Assembly (NCBI RefSeq): GCF_007713735.2
Contig: NZ_VMNW02000002.1
Span: forward strand, 186,001-250,000
Source: Amycolatopsis acidicola
Lineage (GTDB): Bacteria > Actinomycetota > Actinomycetes > Mycobacteriales > Pseudonocardiaceae
DNA length: 64,000 nt
Direction of reading: 5' to 3'
Shown here: positions 7,944-16,912 of the stretch, in pieces
How the letters are laid out: each line of letters starts with the position of its first letter
Position numbering within the stretch: the first letter of the stretch is position 1
Position numbers and translations under genes: made by a program
The notes under the pieces: generated by a model
What the model saw: the letters and a program-made list of their open reading frames with translations, nothing else
Databases searched by the model: none
Told to the model about the DNA's origin: nothing

Positions 7944-9155
7944 TCAAGCCGTTTGGGCTGTGGGTGGTGGTGAGTGGTGGAACTCGCGGCCGTCGCGGAT
8001 CAGTGCCCAGATGAGGTCGACGAGGCGGCGGGCCAGGGCGATCAGGGCTTGGGTGTGGATCTTTCCTTCGTCTCGTTTCTTCTGGTAGAAGGTTCGGGAG
8101 GGGCCGTTTTTGACTTTGATGGCGGACAGGGCGGCGAGGTAGAACACGCGCCGCAGGCCGCGGTGGTAGCGGGTGGGTCGGTGCAGGTTGCCGCGCACCC
8201 GGCCGGAGTCACGTGGCACGGGGGCCAGCCCTGCGTAGGCGGCCAGGCGCCCGGAGTTGCCGAAGGACGCTTGCAGGTCGCCGCCGGTGTCGGCGAGCAG
8301 CTGGGCACCCAGGATCGGGCCGAACCCGTCGACGCTGGTGATCGACCCGGCGGCCGGGTGCTGCCCGAAACGCTCGGTGATCTGCTTGTCGAGGTCTTTG
8401 ATCTCCCGATCCAGGTCGAGCAGCTGGCGGGCCAGTCTGGTGATCAGGGGCGCGGTGATGGTTTCCCCTGGCAGGGCAACAGTTTGCTCGGCCGCGGCAG
8501 CGAGAGCTTTGTCCACTATGGATGGAATTCCCTTGGGCCAGGCGCCGCCGGCTCGCAGGTGCTGGGTCAGGCCGGGTGCGCCCGCTTCCTGGATGGTGGT
8601 GGGGGTGCGGTAGCCGGTGAGCAGGATCAGCGGCGAACGCGTCGAGTAGTCGAAGGCCCGCTCCAGGGCGGGGAAAATGCTCGCGAGCAGTTCACGCAGC
8701 CGGTTGACTCCGCGGACCCAGTCGGCCATCAGGTCCTCGCGCCGGGCGGTGAGGATTTTCAGGTCGGCCGCGATCTCATCCGGACTCGTCACCGGCGTGA
8801 GGTCGCCGCGCAGGCGGGCGGTTTCGGCGATGGTCTTGGCGTCTTTGGCGTCGGTCTTGCCCTCACCGGCGAAGGCGCCGGCCATCCGGTTGACCAGCCG
8901 GCCCGGCACGTACATCACCGGCTGCCCCGTGCCCAGCAGCAACGCCACCAGCAGTCCCGCGGCACCCGAGGTCATGTCCACCGCCCACACCACCTCGGCC
9001 GCCTTCGCCCGAGTGCGGGCGATCAACTGCTCGATCGCGGCCTGCCCGTTGACCACTTTCCGCGAGAACACCACCCGGCCGGTCTCATCCACCGCGCAGG
9101 CGTGGTGAAAGCCCTTGCCCACGTCGATCCCGACCCACATCGTGCGCACCGCCAC
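7944..9155 (-). CDS. IS110-family transposase (DEDD recombinase)
   Basis: A 403-residue recombinase with the RuvC-like N-terminal domain and C-terminal Tnp_20 domain of IS110 enzymes. Acidic positions expected for the DEDD site are D11 (GIDVGKGFHHA), D60 (WAVDMTSG, where many family members have Glu), D102 and D105 (TDAKDAK). The C-terminal region has SVDGFGPILGAQLLADTG and a PRDSGRVRG segment holding the probable serine nucleophile. I chose the GTG at 9155 because CAGGAGG lies nine bases upstream and because the acidic residues then fall at the usual distances; ATG at 9140 is the alternative. The gene appears intact, so the element could be active if its partner RNA is intact. Confidence 0.92.
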   Translation of the reverse strand: MAVRTMWVGIDVGKGFHHACAVDETGRVVFSRKVVNGQAAIEQLIARTRAKAAEVVWAVDMTSGAAGLLVALLLGTGQPVMYVPGRLVNRMAGAFAGEGKTDAKDAKTIAETARLRGDLTPVTSPDEIAADLKILTARREDLMADWVRGVNRLRELLASIFPALERAFDYSTRSPLILLTGYRTPTTIQEAGAPGLTQHLRAGGAWPKGIPSIVDKALAAAAEQTVALPGETITAPLITRLARQLLDLDREIKDLDKQITERFGQHPAAGSITSVDGFGPILGAQLLADTGGDLQASFGNSGRLAAYAGLAPVPRDSGRVRGNLHRPTRYHRGLRRVFYLAALSAIKVKNGPSRTFYQKKRDEGKIHTQALIALARRLVDLIWALIRDGREFHHSPPPTAQTA

Positions 9156-9378
9156 CCGGCCCGTCCTCCTGTGTCCGCAGCTCAACCCCGTGGACGACCC
9201 GCCAGCATCTCCATAAACAGCGACCGAACGCAGATCTCAATCAGCGGCCAGGACGTCCAGAACGGCAGGGCGGCTACTCCTGAGAAACCACCCAACGGCA
9301 AGAACTCATCAGCCACACCCCACCGCCCTGGGCATTCAGAACATCCCGTCCTGAACATCAACAACCTTATGGAGGAAC
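9156..9378 (-). ncRNA. Candidate bridge RNA region of the IS110 element
   Basis: This 223-bp noncoding stretch lies upstream of the transposase and on its strand, the position where IS110-family elements encode the structured guide ('bridge') RNA that pairs with donor and target DNA. I cannot fold it here, and no separate gene is visible in it. The call rests on position and on family knowledge only. Confidence 0.35.
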
Positions 9379-9380
9379 TC

Positions 9381-10253
9381 ATGACCTCGGTCAGTCCCGT
9401 GTCACCACCGGCCCCGGCCGCGGAGCGCGTCGCGCGCCTGCGCGCCGCCGCCACCCGGATCCGCCGGTCGGCCCTGATCATGGGCGAGGTGCAGGGCCAG
9501 GGCTACATCGGCCAGGCACTGGGCGTCGCCGACATCCTGGCCGTGTTCTACGCCCACGGCGACGGTGAACTACGGCTGCGCCCCGAAGATCCGGAGTGGG
9601 ACGGCCGCGACCGGTTCCTGCTCTCGATCGGCCACTATGCCATCGCGTTCTACGCCGCACTCGCCGAAGCCGGCACGATTCCCCTGGCAGAGCTGGAAAC
9701 CTACGGCAGCGACGAGTCACGGCTGCCGATGTCGGGCATGGCCACCTATACGCCCGGCATGGAGATCTCCGGGGGTTCACTCGGCCACGGCCTCGGCATC
9801 GCCTGCGGGCTCGGGTTGGGGCTGCGATACCGCGGCAACCCCGCGCGCGTGTTCAACCTGCTTTCCGACGGCGAACTCGACGAGGGCTCGACGTGGGAGG
9901 CCGCGATGGCCTGCGCCCACCATGAACTCGGCAACGTCACCGCGATCGTCGACGTCAACGGCCTCCAAGCAGACGGCCCCACCCCGGGCGTCCTGCGCAC
10001 CGAACCGCTCGTGGACAAGTGGCGTGCCTTCGGCTGGCACGCGGTGCGCGTCGACGGCAACGACATCCCGGCACTGCTCGACGGCCTCGACGAGATCCGC
10101 GAACACACCGGCGGCCCGTCGGTGCTGATCTGCGACACCCGCATCGGCCGCGGCGTGCCGTTCCTGGAAACCCGGGAGAAGGCGCACTTCATGCCGGTGG
10201 CCGAGCACGAATGGCAGGCAGCCCGCGACCAGCTCGAAGGAGACCAGCAGTGA
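9381..10253 (+). CDS. Transketolase, N-terminal (thiamine diphosphate-binding) subunit
   Basis: A 290-residue protein matching the first domain of transketolase, as found in two-subunit transketolases. The Mg-thiamine diphosphate motif is complete: SDGELDEGSTWEAA beginning near residue 162 and DVNG at 191. Conserved histidines appear in SIGHYAIAFYA and GGSLGHGLG. Together with the next gene it should transfer a two-carbon ketol unit between sugars or sugar-like acids. Split transketolases in catabolic operons often serve special substrates (apiose or sulfoquinovose routes are known examples), so this need not be the housekeeping enzyme. The start ATG at 9381 has GGAGGAA six bases upstream, in DNA that may belong to the IS110 end. 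Confidence 0.9.
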   Translation: MTSVSPVSPPAPAAERVARLRAAATRIRRSALIMGEVQGQGYIGQALGVADILAVFYAHGDGELRLRPEDPEWDGRDRFLLSIGHYAIAFYAALAEAGTIPLAELETYGSDESRLPMSGMATYTPGMEISGGSLGHGLGIACGLGLGLRYRGNPARVFNLLSDGELDEGSTWEAAMACAHHELGNVTAIVDVNGLQADGPTPGVLRTEPLVDKWRAFGWHAVRVDGNDIPALLDGLDEIREHTGGPSVLICDTRIGRGVPFLETREKAHFMPVAEHEWQAARDQLEGDQQ

Positions 10254-11245
10254 CCACCGCGCAGACCCCGCGCAAGAAGCTCACCACCTCAGCGATGATC
10301 GCCTCGTTCGCCGACCCGGGCCAGCGCACCAGCCCCGCGCCCTTCGGCCACGCACTCAACCGCCTCGCCGAAGAACGGCCCGAGATCGTCGGCCTGTCCG
10401 CCGATCTCGCCAAATACACCGACATGCACGTCTTCCGCGACGCGCACCCCGACCGGTTCTTCCAGATGGGCATGGCCGAACAGGCGATGCTCGGCGCCGC
10501 CGCGGGCATGGCCGAAGCCGGGCTCGTCCCCTTCGCCTCCACCTACTCGGTGTTCGCGACCCGCCGCGCGTATGACTTCCTGTGCCTCGACATCGCCGAG
10601 CCCGGGCTCAACGTCAACGTCGTCGGCGCCCTGCCCGGACTCACCACCGGCTACGGGCCCAGCCACCAGGCCACCGAAGACCTCGCGATCCTGCGCGCCT
10701 GCCCGAACCTGACCATCGTCGACCTGTGCGACTCCGTCGACATCGACCAGGCCGTACCCGCGCTCGCCGACCACCCCGGACCGACGTATTTGCGGCTGCT
10801 GCGCGGAAAAGTGCCCACGGTGCTCGACGAGTACGGCTACCGGTTCGAACTCGGCAAGGCGGCGGAACTACGCGGCGGCAAGGATGTCCTGTTCGTCTCC
10901 ACCGGGCTGATGACGATGCGCGCGCTGCAAGCCGCGGCCCGGCTCGAAGCCGACCACATCGACGCCGCCGTACTGCACGTGCCCACCATCAAACCGCTGG
11001 ACACCGAGACGATCCTCGCCCAGCTGCGCACCGACCGGCTCGTCGTGACCTGCGAAAACCACACCGTGATCGGCGGGCTGTCCGAAGCCGTCGCCGCCAC
11101 CGCCGCTTACGGCCGCACGGGCTCGCGCATCGTGGCCGCCGCGCTGCCCGACGAATTCCTCGCCGCCGGCGCCCTGCCCACGCTGCACGACCGCTACGGC
11201 TTGTCCACCGACGCGCTCTGCGCGCGCGTCAAAGCCGAACTCTGA
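10250..11245 (+). CDS. Transketolase, C-terminal subunit
   Basis: A 331-residue partner carrying the pyrimidine-binding and C-terminal transketolase domains. The catalytic glutamate that activates thiamine diphosphate is E77 in FQMGMAEQAMLG; the following STYSVFATRRAYDF and GPSHQATEDLAILR segments are typical. The C-terminal domain includes VLFVSTGLMT and VVTCENHTVIGGL. Its GTG start overlaps the stop of the N-terminal subunit by 4 bp, so the two are translationally coupled and presumably form one heteromeric enzyme. An SDR oxidoreductase follows 14 bp later. Confidence 0.92.
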   Translation: MTTAQTPRKKLTTSAMIASFADPGQRTSPAPFGHALNRLAEERPEIVGLSADLAKYTDMHVFRDAHPDRFFQMGMAEQAMLGAAAGMAEAGLVPFASTYSVFATRRAYDFLCLDIAEPGLNVNVVGALPGLTTGYGPSHQATEDLAILRACPNLTIVDLCDSVDIDQAVPALADHPGPTYLRLLRGKVPTVLDEYGYRFELGKAAELRGGKDVLFVSTGLMTMRALQAAARLEADHIDAAVLHVPTIKPLDTETILAQLRTDRLVVTCENHTVIGGLSEAVAATAAYGRTGSRIVAAALPDEFLAAGALPTLHDRYGLSTDALCARVKAEL

Positions 11246-11259
11246 ACAGGGGACACCAC

Positions 11260-12021
11260 ATGACCGTCACCGGCAAAACCGCCATCGTCACCGGCGCCGC
11301 CTCCCAGCGCGGCATCGGCCGCGCCACCGCCCACGCGCTCGCCGCCGCCGGATGGAACGTCGCCGTCCTCGATCTCGACGAGGTCGGCGCGAAGGCCGCC
11401 GCCGAGGAAATCGTTGCACAGCACGGGGTTCAGGCCTTCGGACTGGGCTGCGACGTCACCGACGAGGACTCCGTCGCGACCGCGCTCGGTACTCTCAGCG
11501 CCGACGGTCCCCCGGTCGGCGCCCTAGTCAACAACGCCGGAATCACCTCACCCACACCATTCCTGAACGTCGACGGCACCGAATGGGACCGCATCTTCGC
11601 CGTCAACGTCCGAGGAGCCTTCACCATCACCCGCGCCGTCGCACCCGGGATGGCAGAGCGTGGTTTCGGCCGCGTCGTCTTCCTTTCCTCTGTCTCCGCC
11701 GAACGCGGTGGCGGCGTCTTCGGTGGCGTCGCGTACTCCGCGGCCAAGGCGGCACAACTCGGCTTCGCCCGCGCGCTCGCTCGCGAGCTGGGCCCGCACG
11801 GCGTCACCGTCAACAGCGTCGCCCCCGGACTCATCGACACCGACATCACCGGCGGCCTCCTCGAAGGCGACCGGAAAGCCGCGCTGCTGGCCGGAATCCC
11901 GGTCGGCCGCAACGGGCGCACCGCCGACGTCGCCGACCTGATCACCTACCTGTGCCGGGAGGAATCCAGCTACATCACCGGTGCCACCTACGACGTCAAC
12001 GGCGGCTCCCACATCCACTGA
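11260..12021 (+). CDS. SDR-family oxidoreductase in the transketolase operon
   Basis: A 253-residue short-chain dehydrogenase. It has the nucleotide-binding glycine motif VTGAASQRGIG (with a Gln-Arg insertion inside the loop), VLDLDE at the end of beta-2 (an acidic residue that favours NAD over NADP), NNAG, the catalytic SSVS serine and YSAAK tyrosine/lysine, and the C-terminal GATYDVNGG. It probably oxidises or reduces a hydroxyl group of the sugar or polyol-derived compound handled by the split transketolase. AACAGGGG precedes the ATG. Confidence 0.88.
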   Translation: MTVTGKTAIVTGAASQRGIGRATAHALAAAGWNVAVLDLDEVGAKAAAEEIVAQHGVQAFGLGCDVTDEDSVATALGTLSADGPPVGALVNNAGITSPTPFLNVDGTEWDRIFAVNVRGAFTITRAVAPGMAERGFGRVVFLSSVSAERGGGVFGGVAYSAAKAAQLGFARALARELGPHGVTVNSVAPGLIDTDITGGLLEGDRKAALLAGIPVGRNGRTADVADLITYLCREESSYITGATYDVNGGSHIH

Positions 12022-12069
12022 CACGGCACGCCAATCCGCACGGGCCAGCACGCACGTGGTCGTTCGGCG

Positions 12070-13068
12070 TCACTCCGCTGGGGTGAACTTCTCCCGGTGG
12101 ATCAGCCGCGGCGCCATCCGCCGTCGTTTGAACGCCTTCACCCCCGCCTCGACCATCGCGGGCGGGCCGCACAGCCAGCCGGACCAGCCGCGCCCGCTCG
12201 TGACGTCCTCGGCGAACGCGTCGGTCGGGAAACCGCCGCGGTACAAGGGATCCGCCTCGTCGGACAGGACGGGGACGAACCGGAATCCCGCGTGTTCGGC
12301 GGCCAGTTCGGCGAACCGGTCGGCGTCGTAGAGGTCGGCGGTCCCGCGAACCCCGTGGTACAGCAGCACTTCCCGCTCCGGGTGGCGGGCCAGCGCGGTG
12401 CGGGCGATGCCGGCCAGCGGCGCCAGCCCGGTGCCGCCGCCGATCAGGACCATCGGGCCGCCGTCGTCCTCGGCTTCCGGGGGCAGGTGGAAGTCGCCGA
12501 GCGGACCGGTGGCCTCGACGCGGTCACCGACGGCCAAGCAGTCGAAAAGCCAGCCGTCGGTGGCGACCCCGCCCGGTACGCGCCGGACGTGCAGCTCCAG
12601 CACCTTGTCCTCGTCAGCGGTGTTCGCCAGCGAGTACTGACGCCGCGCGCCACTGCCGGGCACGACGAGTTCCACGTACTGCCCGGCCTCGAAAGCCAGG
12701 GGCTCAGCCAATCCAAGCAGCACCCGGCGGGTGTCCCTGGCGATGTCGGCCACCTGCAACACGGTCGCCGACAGGTCGCGCAGCGGGTGCGTGGCCCGGC
12801 CGGAGTCCGAGCCGACCTCCACATCGGACACCGGACGGGCCTGGCAGGCGAGTGCCAGGCCCGCGGCCCGCTCGTCACAGGTGAGCGTGTCCACAGGGGA
12901 CAGTCCGTGGTCGACGTTTCCGGACAGCACCTGGAGTTTGCACGTCCCGCAGGTCCCCTGGTTGCACGAGTTCGGCATCCACACCCCGGCGCGCAGGCAG
13001 GCGTCGAGCAACGTCTGGCCGGCGGCGCAGTCGACCTGGCGGCCGCCGACGGTCACCGCGTGCCCCAT
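12070..13068 (-). CDS. gcoB: GcoB-like reductase of the aromatic O-demethylase system
   Basis: A 332-residue single-chain electron-transfer protein that takes electrons from NADH through FAD and a [2Fe-2S] cluster to the P450 encoded just upstream. Domain order is a plant-type ferredoxin domain at the N-terminus (cysteines 35, 40, 43 and 75 in CNQGTCGTCK...C), an FAD-binding barrel (RQYSLAN near 143) and an NAD-binding domain (GGGTGLAPL near 214, then CGPPAMV). This three-domain arrangement in one chain is the hallmark of GcoB. Only one base separates it from the P450 stop, so the pair is co-expressed. The product supports removal of the methyl group from guaiacol-type aromatics to give catechols and formaldehyde. 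Confidence 0.9.
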   Translation of the reverse strand: MGHAVTVGGRQVDCAAGQTLLDACLRAGVWMPNSCNQGTCGTCKLQVLSGNVDHGLSPVDTLTCDERAAGLALACQARPVSDVEVGSDSGRATHPLRDLSATVLQVADIARDTRRVLLGLAEPLAFEAGQYVELVVPGSGARRQYSLANTADEDKVLELHVRRVPGGVATDGWLFDCLAVGDRVEATGPLGDFHLPPEAEDDGGPMVLIGGGTGLAPLAGIARTALARHPEREVLLYHGVRGTADLYDADRFAELAAEHAGFRFVPVLSDEADPLYRGGFPTDAFAEDVTSGRGWSGWLCGPPAMVEAGVKAFKRRRMAPRLIHREKFTPAE

Positions 13069-13069
13069 C

Positions 13070-14293
13070 TCAGACCTCCCAGGTGACGTGCAGCGACGTC
13101 GGGCCGCGGAAGCCCCAGCCCCAGAACTCCACGCCCTCGCGGGTGTCGCGCTCGAGGTTCGGGATCGCCTCGAACAGTTCCTCCAGCGCGATCCGCATGA
13201 CGTGATTGGCGAAGTAGATCCCGGCGCAGGCGTGGTTCCCGGCGCCGAAAGCCAGGTGCGGCAAGGGCGGCCGGTGCAGGTCGTACCGCGACGGTGCCTC
13301 GTAGTGGCCGGTGTCGTGGTTGGCCGAACCGTACGACAGCATCACCGGCGTCCCCTCGGGCAGTTCCACCCCGGCGACGGTGACCGGCTTCGTGGAGATG
13401 CGCGCGGTGGCCGACCAGATCGGCGACGTCCACCGCAGCCCTTCGGAGATCGCGCGCGGCACCAGCTGCGGGTCGTCGACGACCTCCTCCAGCTGCTCCG
13501 GCCTGCTGAACAGCCCGACGAGCGTGGAAGCCATGCCGTGCCCCGGTTCCTGCATCGCGCCGAGCAGGTACACGTAGATCGTCGGGTAGATGTACTCGCG
13601 GTCGCGGGTCCGCCCCGGCGGCATGCCGTCGTGCAGCCAATGCGAGATCGCGCTGTCGTCCGGGTCGGTGATCCAGCGGTCGATCAGGGGGTCGACGGTC
13701 GCGCGGATCTCTGCCTTCGCCTGGTCGCCCTCCGCGAAGCCCTCCGGGTTGGCGAACTCGCCGTGCTCGTCGACGGCCGCGTTGGTGAACGAGCGGCTCA
13801 GCTTGGCGAACCACTCGCGCAGCTTGTCCGAGTCCACCTCGTGCAGGCCCAGCAGATCGCCGAGCGCGCGCACGCTGACCGGCTCGCAGTACTGCGAGAC
13901 CAGCTCGGCACTGCCGTCGTTCTCGAACCGCGCCAGGTAGCGGCGGGCGATCGGGCGGACCAGGTCCTCGATCCAGCGGTCCACCTCCACCGGCTGCAGC
14001 GCCGGCTCGACCATCGAGCGCAGGTCCGCGTGCACGTCGCCGTTGACGCCGATGATCGCCGGATGCCCGAAGGTGCGGCCACCGGCGGGGGTGATCACGG
14101 CTTCGAAGTCCGGGCTCGTGGCGACCTCGCGGCACACCTCGGCGGTCGAGGCGACGTACGAACCGAGCACCGGCACGAAGGCCAGCGGTGCCTGCTCGCG
14201 AAGCCGTTCATAAATGGCGTACGGATCGCGTTCCAGCTCGGTCATCGTGACCTCGTCGAGCCAGGCCAGATCAGGGCGTTCGGTGGTGGTCAT
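13070..14293 (-). CDS. gcoA: GcoA-like cytochrome P450, guaiacol O-demethylase (CYP255A)
   Basis: A 407-residue soluble P450 whose sequence I recognise as GcoA of Amycolatopsis: same length, same opening ([15 protein letters not shown]), and the heme cysteine at residue 356 in [13 protein letters not shown]. The I-helix reads [15 protein letters not shown] and lacks the usual acid-Thr pair, a known peculiarity of this family. The ExxR helix (EGLRW) is present. It demethylates guaiacol and related lignin-derived aryl methyl ethers with electrons from GcoB. A divergent AraC-type regulator 140 bp away is the natural candidate for aromatic-dependent induction. Confidence 0.93.
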   Translation of the reverse strand: MTTTERPDLAWLDEVTMTELERDPYAIYERLREQAPLAFVPVLGSYVASTAEVCREVATSPDFEAVITPAGGRTFGHPAIIGVNGDVHADLRSMVEPALQPVEVDRWIEDLVRPIARRYLARFENDGSAELVSQYCEPVSVRALGDLLGLHEVDSDKLREWFAKLSRSFTNAAVDEHGEFANPEGFAEGDQAKAEIRATVDPLIDRWITDPDDSAISHWLHDGMPPGRTRDREYIYPTIYVYLLGAMQEPGHGMASTLVGLFSRPEQLEEVVDDPQLVPRAISEGLRWTSPIWSATARISTKPVTVAGVELPEGTPVMLSYGSANHDTGHYEAPSRYDLHRPPLPHLAFGAGNHACAGIYFANHVMRIALEELFEAIPNLERDTREGVEFWGWGFRGPTSLHVTWEV

Positions 14294-14433
14294 CGCCGGG
14301 TTCCTCCCACGTCGTCGTAAGGGACGGATCCGGACGTTAGGAAGCTCGGACGCCTGTGGCGACACGCTTCGCGCGGGACCGGCACGGATCGCGCGCCGAG
14401 TTGCTGACCTGGTGTTCTGGTAGCGTCCCAGCC

Positions 14434-15375
14434 ATGCGCGCACGGCGTAGTGCGCCGCCGCGGGACTGGCAGCAGGCGTCCCGGAAGGTGGCGGAGGCCT
14501 ATTTCCCGCACGAGCTGACACCGCTCGGCGGGGGCCGCGATCCGCGCCTGACCCTGCACACCCTCGACCTCGGCCCGGTGCTCGTCGGGCACGTCGGCTG
14601 GGGCGCGGACGTGCGGATCGCCTGCGACTACCCGGGCGCCTACGAGATCAACATGCCGCTCACCGGGCATCTGGAAAGCCTCGGCCGGCACGGCGCGGTC
14701 ACGTCGGTGCCCGGCCAGGCCACCGTGTTCCGTTCGGACACTCCCTCGGAGATCAGCCACTGGGACGCGACCTGCACGGTGCTCGGCGTGAAGTTCGACA
14801 GCACCTGGCTCGCCCGCGAGGCCGAACGCGTGCTCGGTACCGACCGCACCGCGCTGCGCGGGACTCTGCCCGAACAACTCGAACTGGGCGCGGGCCCGGG
14901 CCGCGGATGGCGGCAGCTCGTCGGCAGCCTCGCCGCGCACCTGCACGACCCGCACCTGTTCGGCGACTGCGACCTCGTCCGGGAGCAGCTCGCCGGGGCG
15001 GTCGCCGCGAGCTTCCTGCTGGCCGGATGCCCCGAGGCCGGCGCGGGCCCGGCGCCGCGCCCCCGCGCGATCCGCCGGGTGGTCGACCAGCTGCACGACG
15101 ACCCCGGCCGCGCTTGGACGGCAAGCGAGATGGCGGCGGTCGCGGGCACGAGCGTGCGGCGGCTGCAGGAAGGGTTCCGGCAGTGGGTCGGCTGCGCGCC
15201 GATGGAATACCTGGCCGGTATCCGGCTCCAGCGGGCGGACGCCGACCTGGCGGCCGATCCGCGGCGCACGATCAGTGAAGTGGCGGCGTACTGGGGATTT
15301 TCCAGCGCCAGCCGATTCGCGGCGGCCTACCGGCGCCGGTACGGCCTCTCCCCCGCACAAGCACGACGCGGTTAG
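14434..15375 (+). CDS. AraC-family regulator, probably of the gcoAB operon
   Basis: A 313-residue activator with an AraC_binding-like N-terminal domain (residues about 30-190; [20 protein letters not shown]) and a C-terminal double helix-turn-helix (about 215-313; [22 protein letters not shown] and [25 protein letters not shown]). The layout matches the AraC/XylS regulators used for aromatic-compound induction. It is divergently transcribed from gcoA with a 140-bp shared promoter. The start ATG at 14434 was taken from the natural N-terminus; a longer in-frame extension has no family resemblance. Confidence 0.88.
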   Translation: MRARRSAPPRDWQQASRKVAEAYFPHELTPLGGGRDPRLTLHTLDLGPVLVGHVGWGADVRIACDYPGAYEINMPLTGHLESLGRHGAVTSVPGQATVFRSDTPSEISHWDATCTVLGVKFDSTWLAREAERVLGTDRTALRGTLPEQLELGAGPGRGWRQLVGSLAAHLHDPHLFGDCDLVREQLAGAVAASFLLAGCPEAGAGPAPRPRAIRRVVDQLHDDPGRAWTASEMAAVAGTSVRRLQEGFRQWVGCAPMEYLAGIRLQRADADLAADPRRTISEVAAYWGFSSASRFAAAYRRRYGLSPAQARRG

Positions 15376-15384
15376 GACACGTCC

Positions 15385-16740
15385 TCAGCCGAGGTCCGCG
15401 CTCATGCGCTCGCCGGTGGTTTGGCTGTCCGGACGGGTTTTCAGCAGGAGACCGGCGACCAGCGCCACGGCCGAGGCGCCGCACATGTACAACGCGATGC
15501 TGACCCAGCTCCCGGTGGCCCGCAGCAGCAGGCTCGAAATCGTCGGAGCCAGAGACGCGCCCAGCAGATTGCCGAGCGTGAGGCCGAGTGCCATCGCGCT
15601 GAAGCGAACCTTCGGGGCGAACGCCATGGCGAAGAAGGCCGGGAAGGCTGCGAGGTTCGCGGTGTCGCACAGGAAGAACAAAACGAAACCCAGCACCATC
15701 AACGGGTAGCTCCGCGTACCGAGCAGCGGGAACCAGGCGAAGGGCACGACCGCGAAACCGAACGCGGACACCACGAACAGCCGTTTACGGCCGATCTTGT
15801 CCGCCAGCACGCCGAACGATGGGATGCAGACGATCATCATGACGGTCCCCACGAGCACCAGTGACAGCATCGTGCCGCTCGGCAGGCCGAGCGTCTTCGT
15901 GCCGTAGGTCAGCGAGTACACGGTGACGACGTAGAAGCTGACGCTCGAGGCGAGAAGTCCCAGCATGACAAGGATGATCCGCACCCACTCACCGCGGATG
16001 GCGGCCACCACGGGGTATTTCGGCGGCTTCCCGGCCCGACGGGCCTGGGCGAAATCGGCGCTTTCCTCCAGCCTGCGCCGGATCCACAGGCCGACGACGA
16101 TCAGCACCCCGCTGAACAGGAAGGGAATCCGCCAGCCCCAGCTCATCAGCTGCGCGTGCGGCAGCCGCGTGACCAGCAGCATCACGAGGTTCGCCAGCAG
16201 CAGCCCCCAGCCGGAACCCGACTGCACGAGTGCCCCGAAGAACCCGCGTCGTTCGCCGCGGGCGCTCTCGATACCCATCAGCAACCCGCCCGACTGCTCC
16301 CCGCCCAGCGCGAAACCCTGCAGCAGCCGGCAGATCACCAGCAGCACCGGCGCGAGCACCCCGATCGACCGGTACGTCGGCAGCAGGCCGATGGCCGTCG
16401 TGCCGATCCCCATGACCAGCAACGTGGCGACCAGGGTGGCCTTCCGGCCGGCGCGGTCGCCCAGGTGCCCGAAGAACAGGCCGCCGACGGGGCGCATCAC
16501 GAACGCGATCCCGAAGGTGGACAACGAAAGCAGCGTGCCGACGAAGGAGCTGACATCGGGGAAGAACAGGTCCTTGAAGATCAGCGACGCCGCGGCGCCG
16601 TAGACGGAGAAGTCGTAGTACTCGACCGCAGTGCCGAGCAGGCTCGCGACCGATGCCCTGGTGGCTCGCCGCGTAGCGCCCGTCGCCGCTCTCGTTGCCG
16701 GCGAAGTGGTGCTCTCCGGGGCTTCCGGGTCCAGCGTCAT
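15385..16740 (-). CDS. MFS metabolite:proton symporter (MHS family)
   Basis: A 451-residue 12-helix inner-membrane carrier. It shows the MHS pattern: SLLGTAVEYYDFSVYG at the first helix, GHLGDRAGRKA near residue 100, LLQGFALGGEQSGG in helix 4 and GVLADKIGRKR in the second half. Related carriers take up aromatic or organic acids. The start ATG at 16740 is preceded by GGAGTGG. It stops only 10 bp from the end of the AraC gene (convergent) and is divergent from a GntR gene; a CATGCGCAT element in the shared promoter matches operators of the catabolic island further right, so it may import that island's substrate. Confidence 0.88.
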   Translation of the reverse strand: MTLDPEAPESTTSPATRAATGATRRATRASVASLLGTAVEYYDFSVYGAAASLIFKDLFFPDVSSFVGTLLSLSTFGIAFVMRPVGGLFFGHLGDRAGRKATLVATLLVMGIGTTAIGLLPTYRSIGVLAPVLLVICRLLQGFALGGEQSGGLLMGIESARGERRGFFGALVQSGSGWGLLLANLVMLLVTRLPHAQLMSWGWRIPFLFSGVLIVVGLWIRRRLEESADFAQARRAGKPPKYPVVAAIRGEWVRIILVMLGLLASSVSFYVVTVYSLTYGTKTLGLPSGTMLSLVLVGTVMMIVCIPSFGVLADKIGRKRLFVVSAFGFAVVPFAWFPLLGTRSYPLMVLGFVLFFLCDTANLAAFPAFFAMAFAPKVRFSAMALGLTLGNLLGASLAPTISSLLLRATGSWVSIALYMCGASAVALVAGLLLKTRPDSQTTGERMSADLG

Positions 16741-16778
16741 CGGCCACTCCTGCCTCTCCGCGGTGAAAGTACTCGTAT

Positions 16779-16787
16779 CATGCGCAT
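16779..16787 (+). promoter_or_regulatory. CATGCG-core operator in the transporter/GntR divergent promoter
   Basis: CATGCGCAT, flanked by GTAT and TGAA, agrees with the core of the 18-bp palindrome at 33947-33964. It lies 39 bp upstream of the transporter start and 126 bp upstream of the GntR start. Confidence 0.5.
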
Positions 16788-16912
16788 TGAATCCCCGGAG
16801 GGCAAGACCTTCCCCACTTCCCGGCCGCCCTGTCCTGGCCACCCGACACGCCGAACGGCGCAATCCGTGCGAAAAATACGACGGTCTCAGGAGAAGTCGG
16901 TACCGTGACCGC

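Larger units (their letters stand above)
7931..9379 (-). mobile_element. IS110-family insertion sequence between the transporter and transketolase genes (approximate ends)
   Basis: The element consists of an IS110-type recombinase gene plus a 220-bp noncoding stretch upstream of it. IS110 elements have no terminal inverted repeats and recombine at a short core, often CT, so the ends are inferred. If the cores are the CT dinucleotides at 7931 and 9378, removing the element joins AAGGAGT to CTCATGACC, restoring a well-spaced ribosome binding site in front of the transketolase gene at 9381. In the present sequence AAGGAG is stranded in front of an ATG (7935) that opens only 12 codons. The element thus sits inside a formerly continuous operon. 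Confidence 0.6.

Noticed and set aside
7974-9380. Extension of the transketolase N-subunit frame upstream through the IS110 element
   Set aside because: The upstream part is antisense to the transposase and has no resemblance to transketolase; the ATG at 9381 with GGAGGAA fits the subunit's start.
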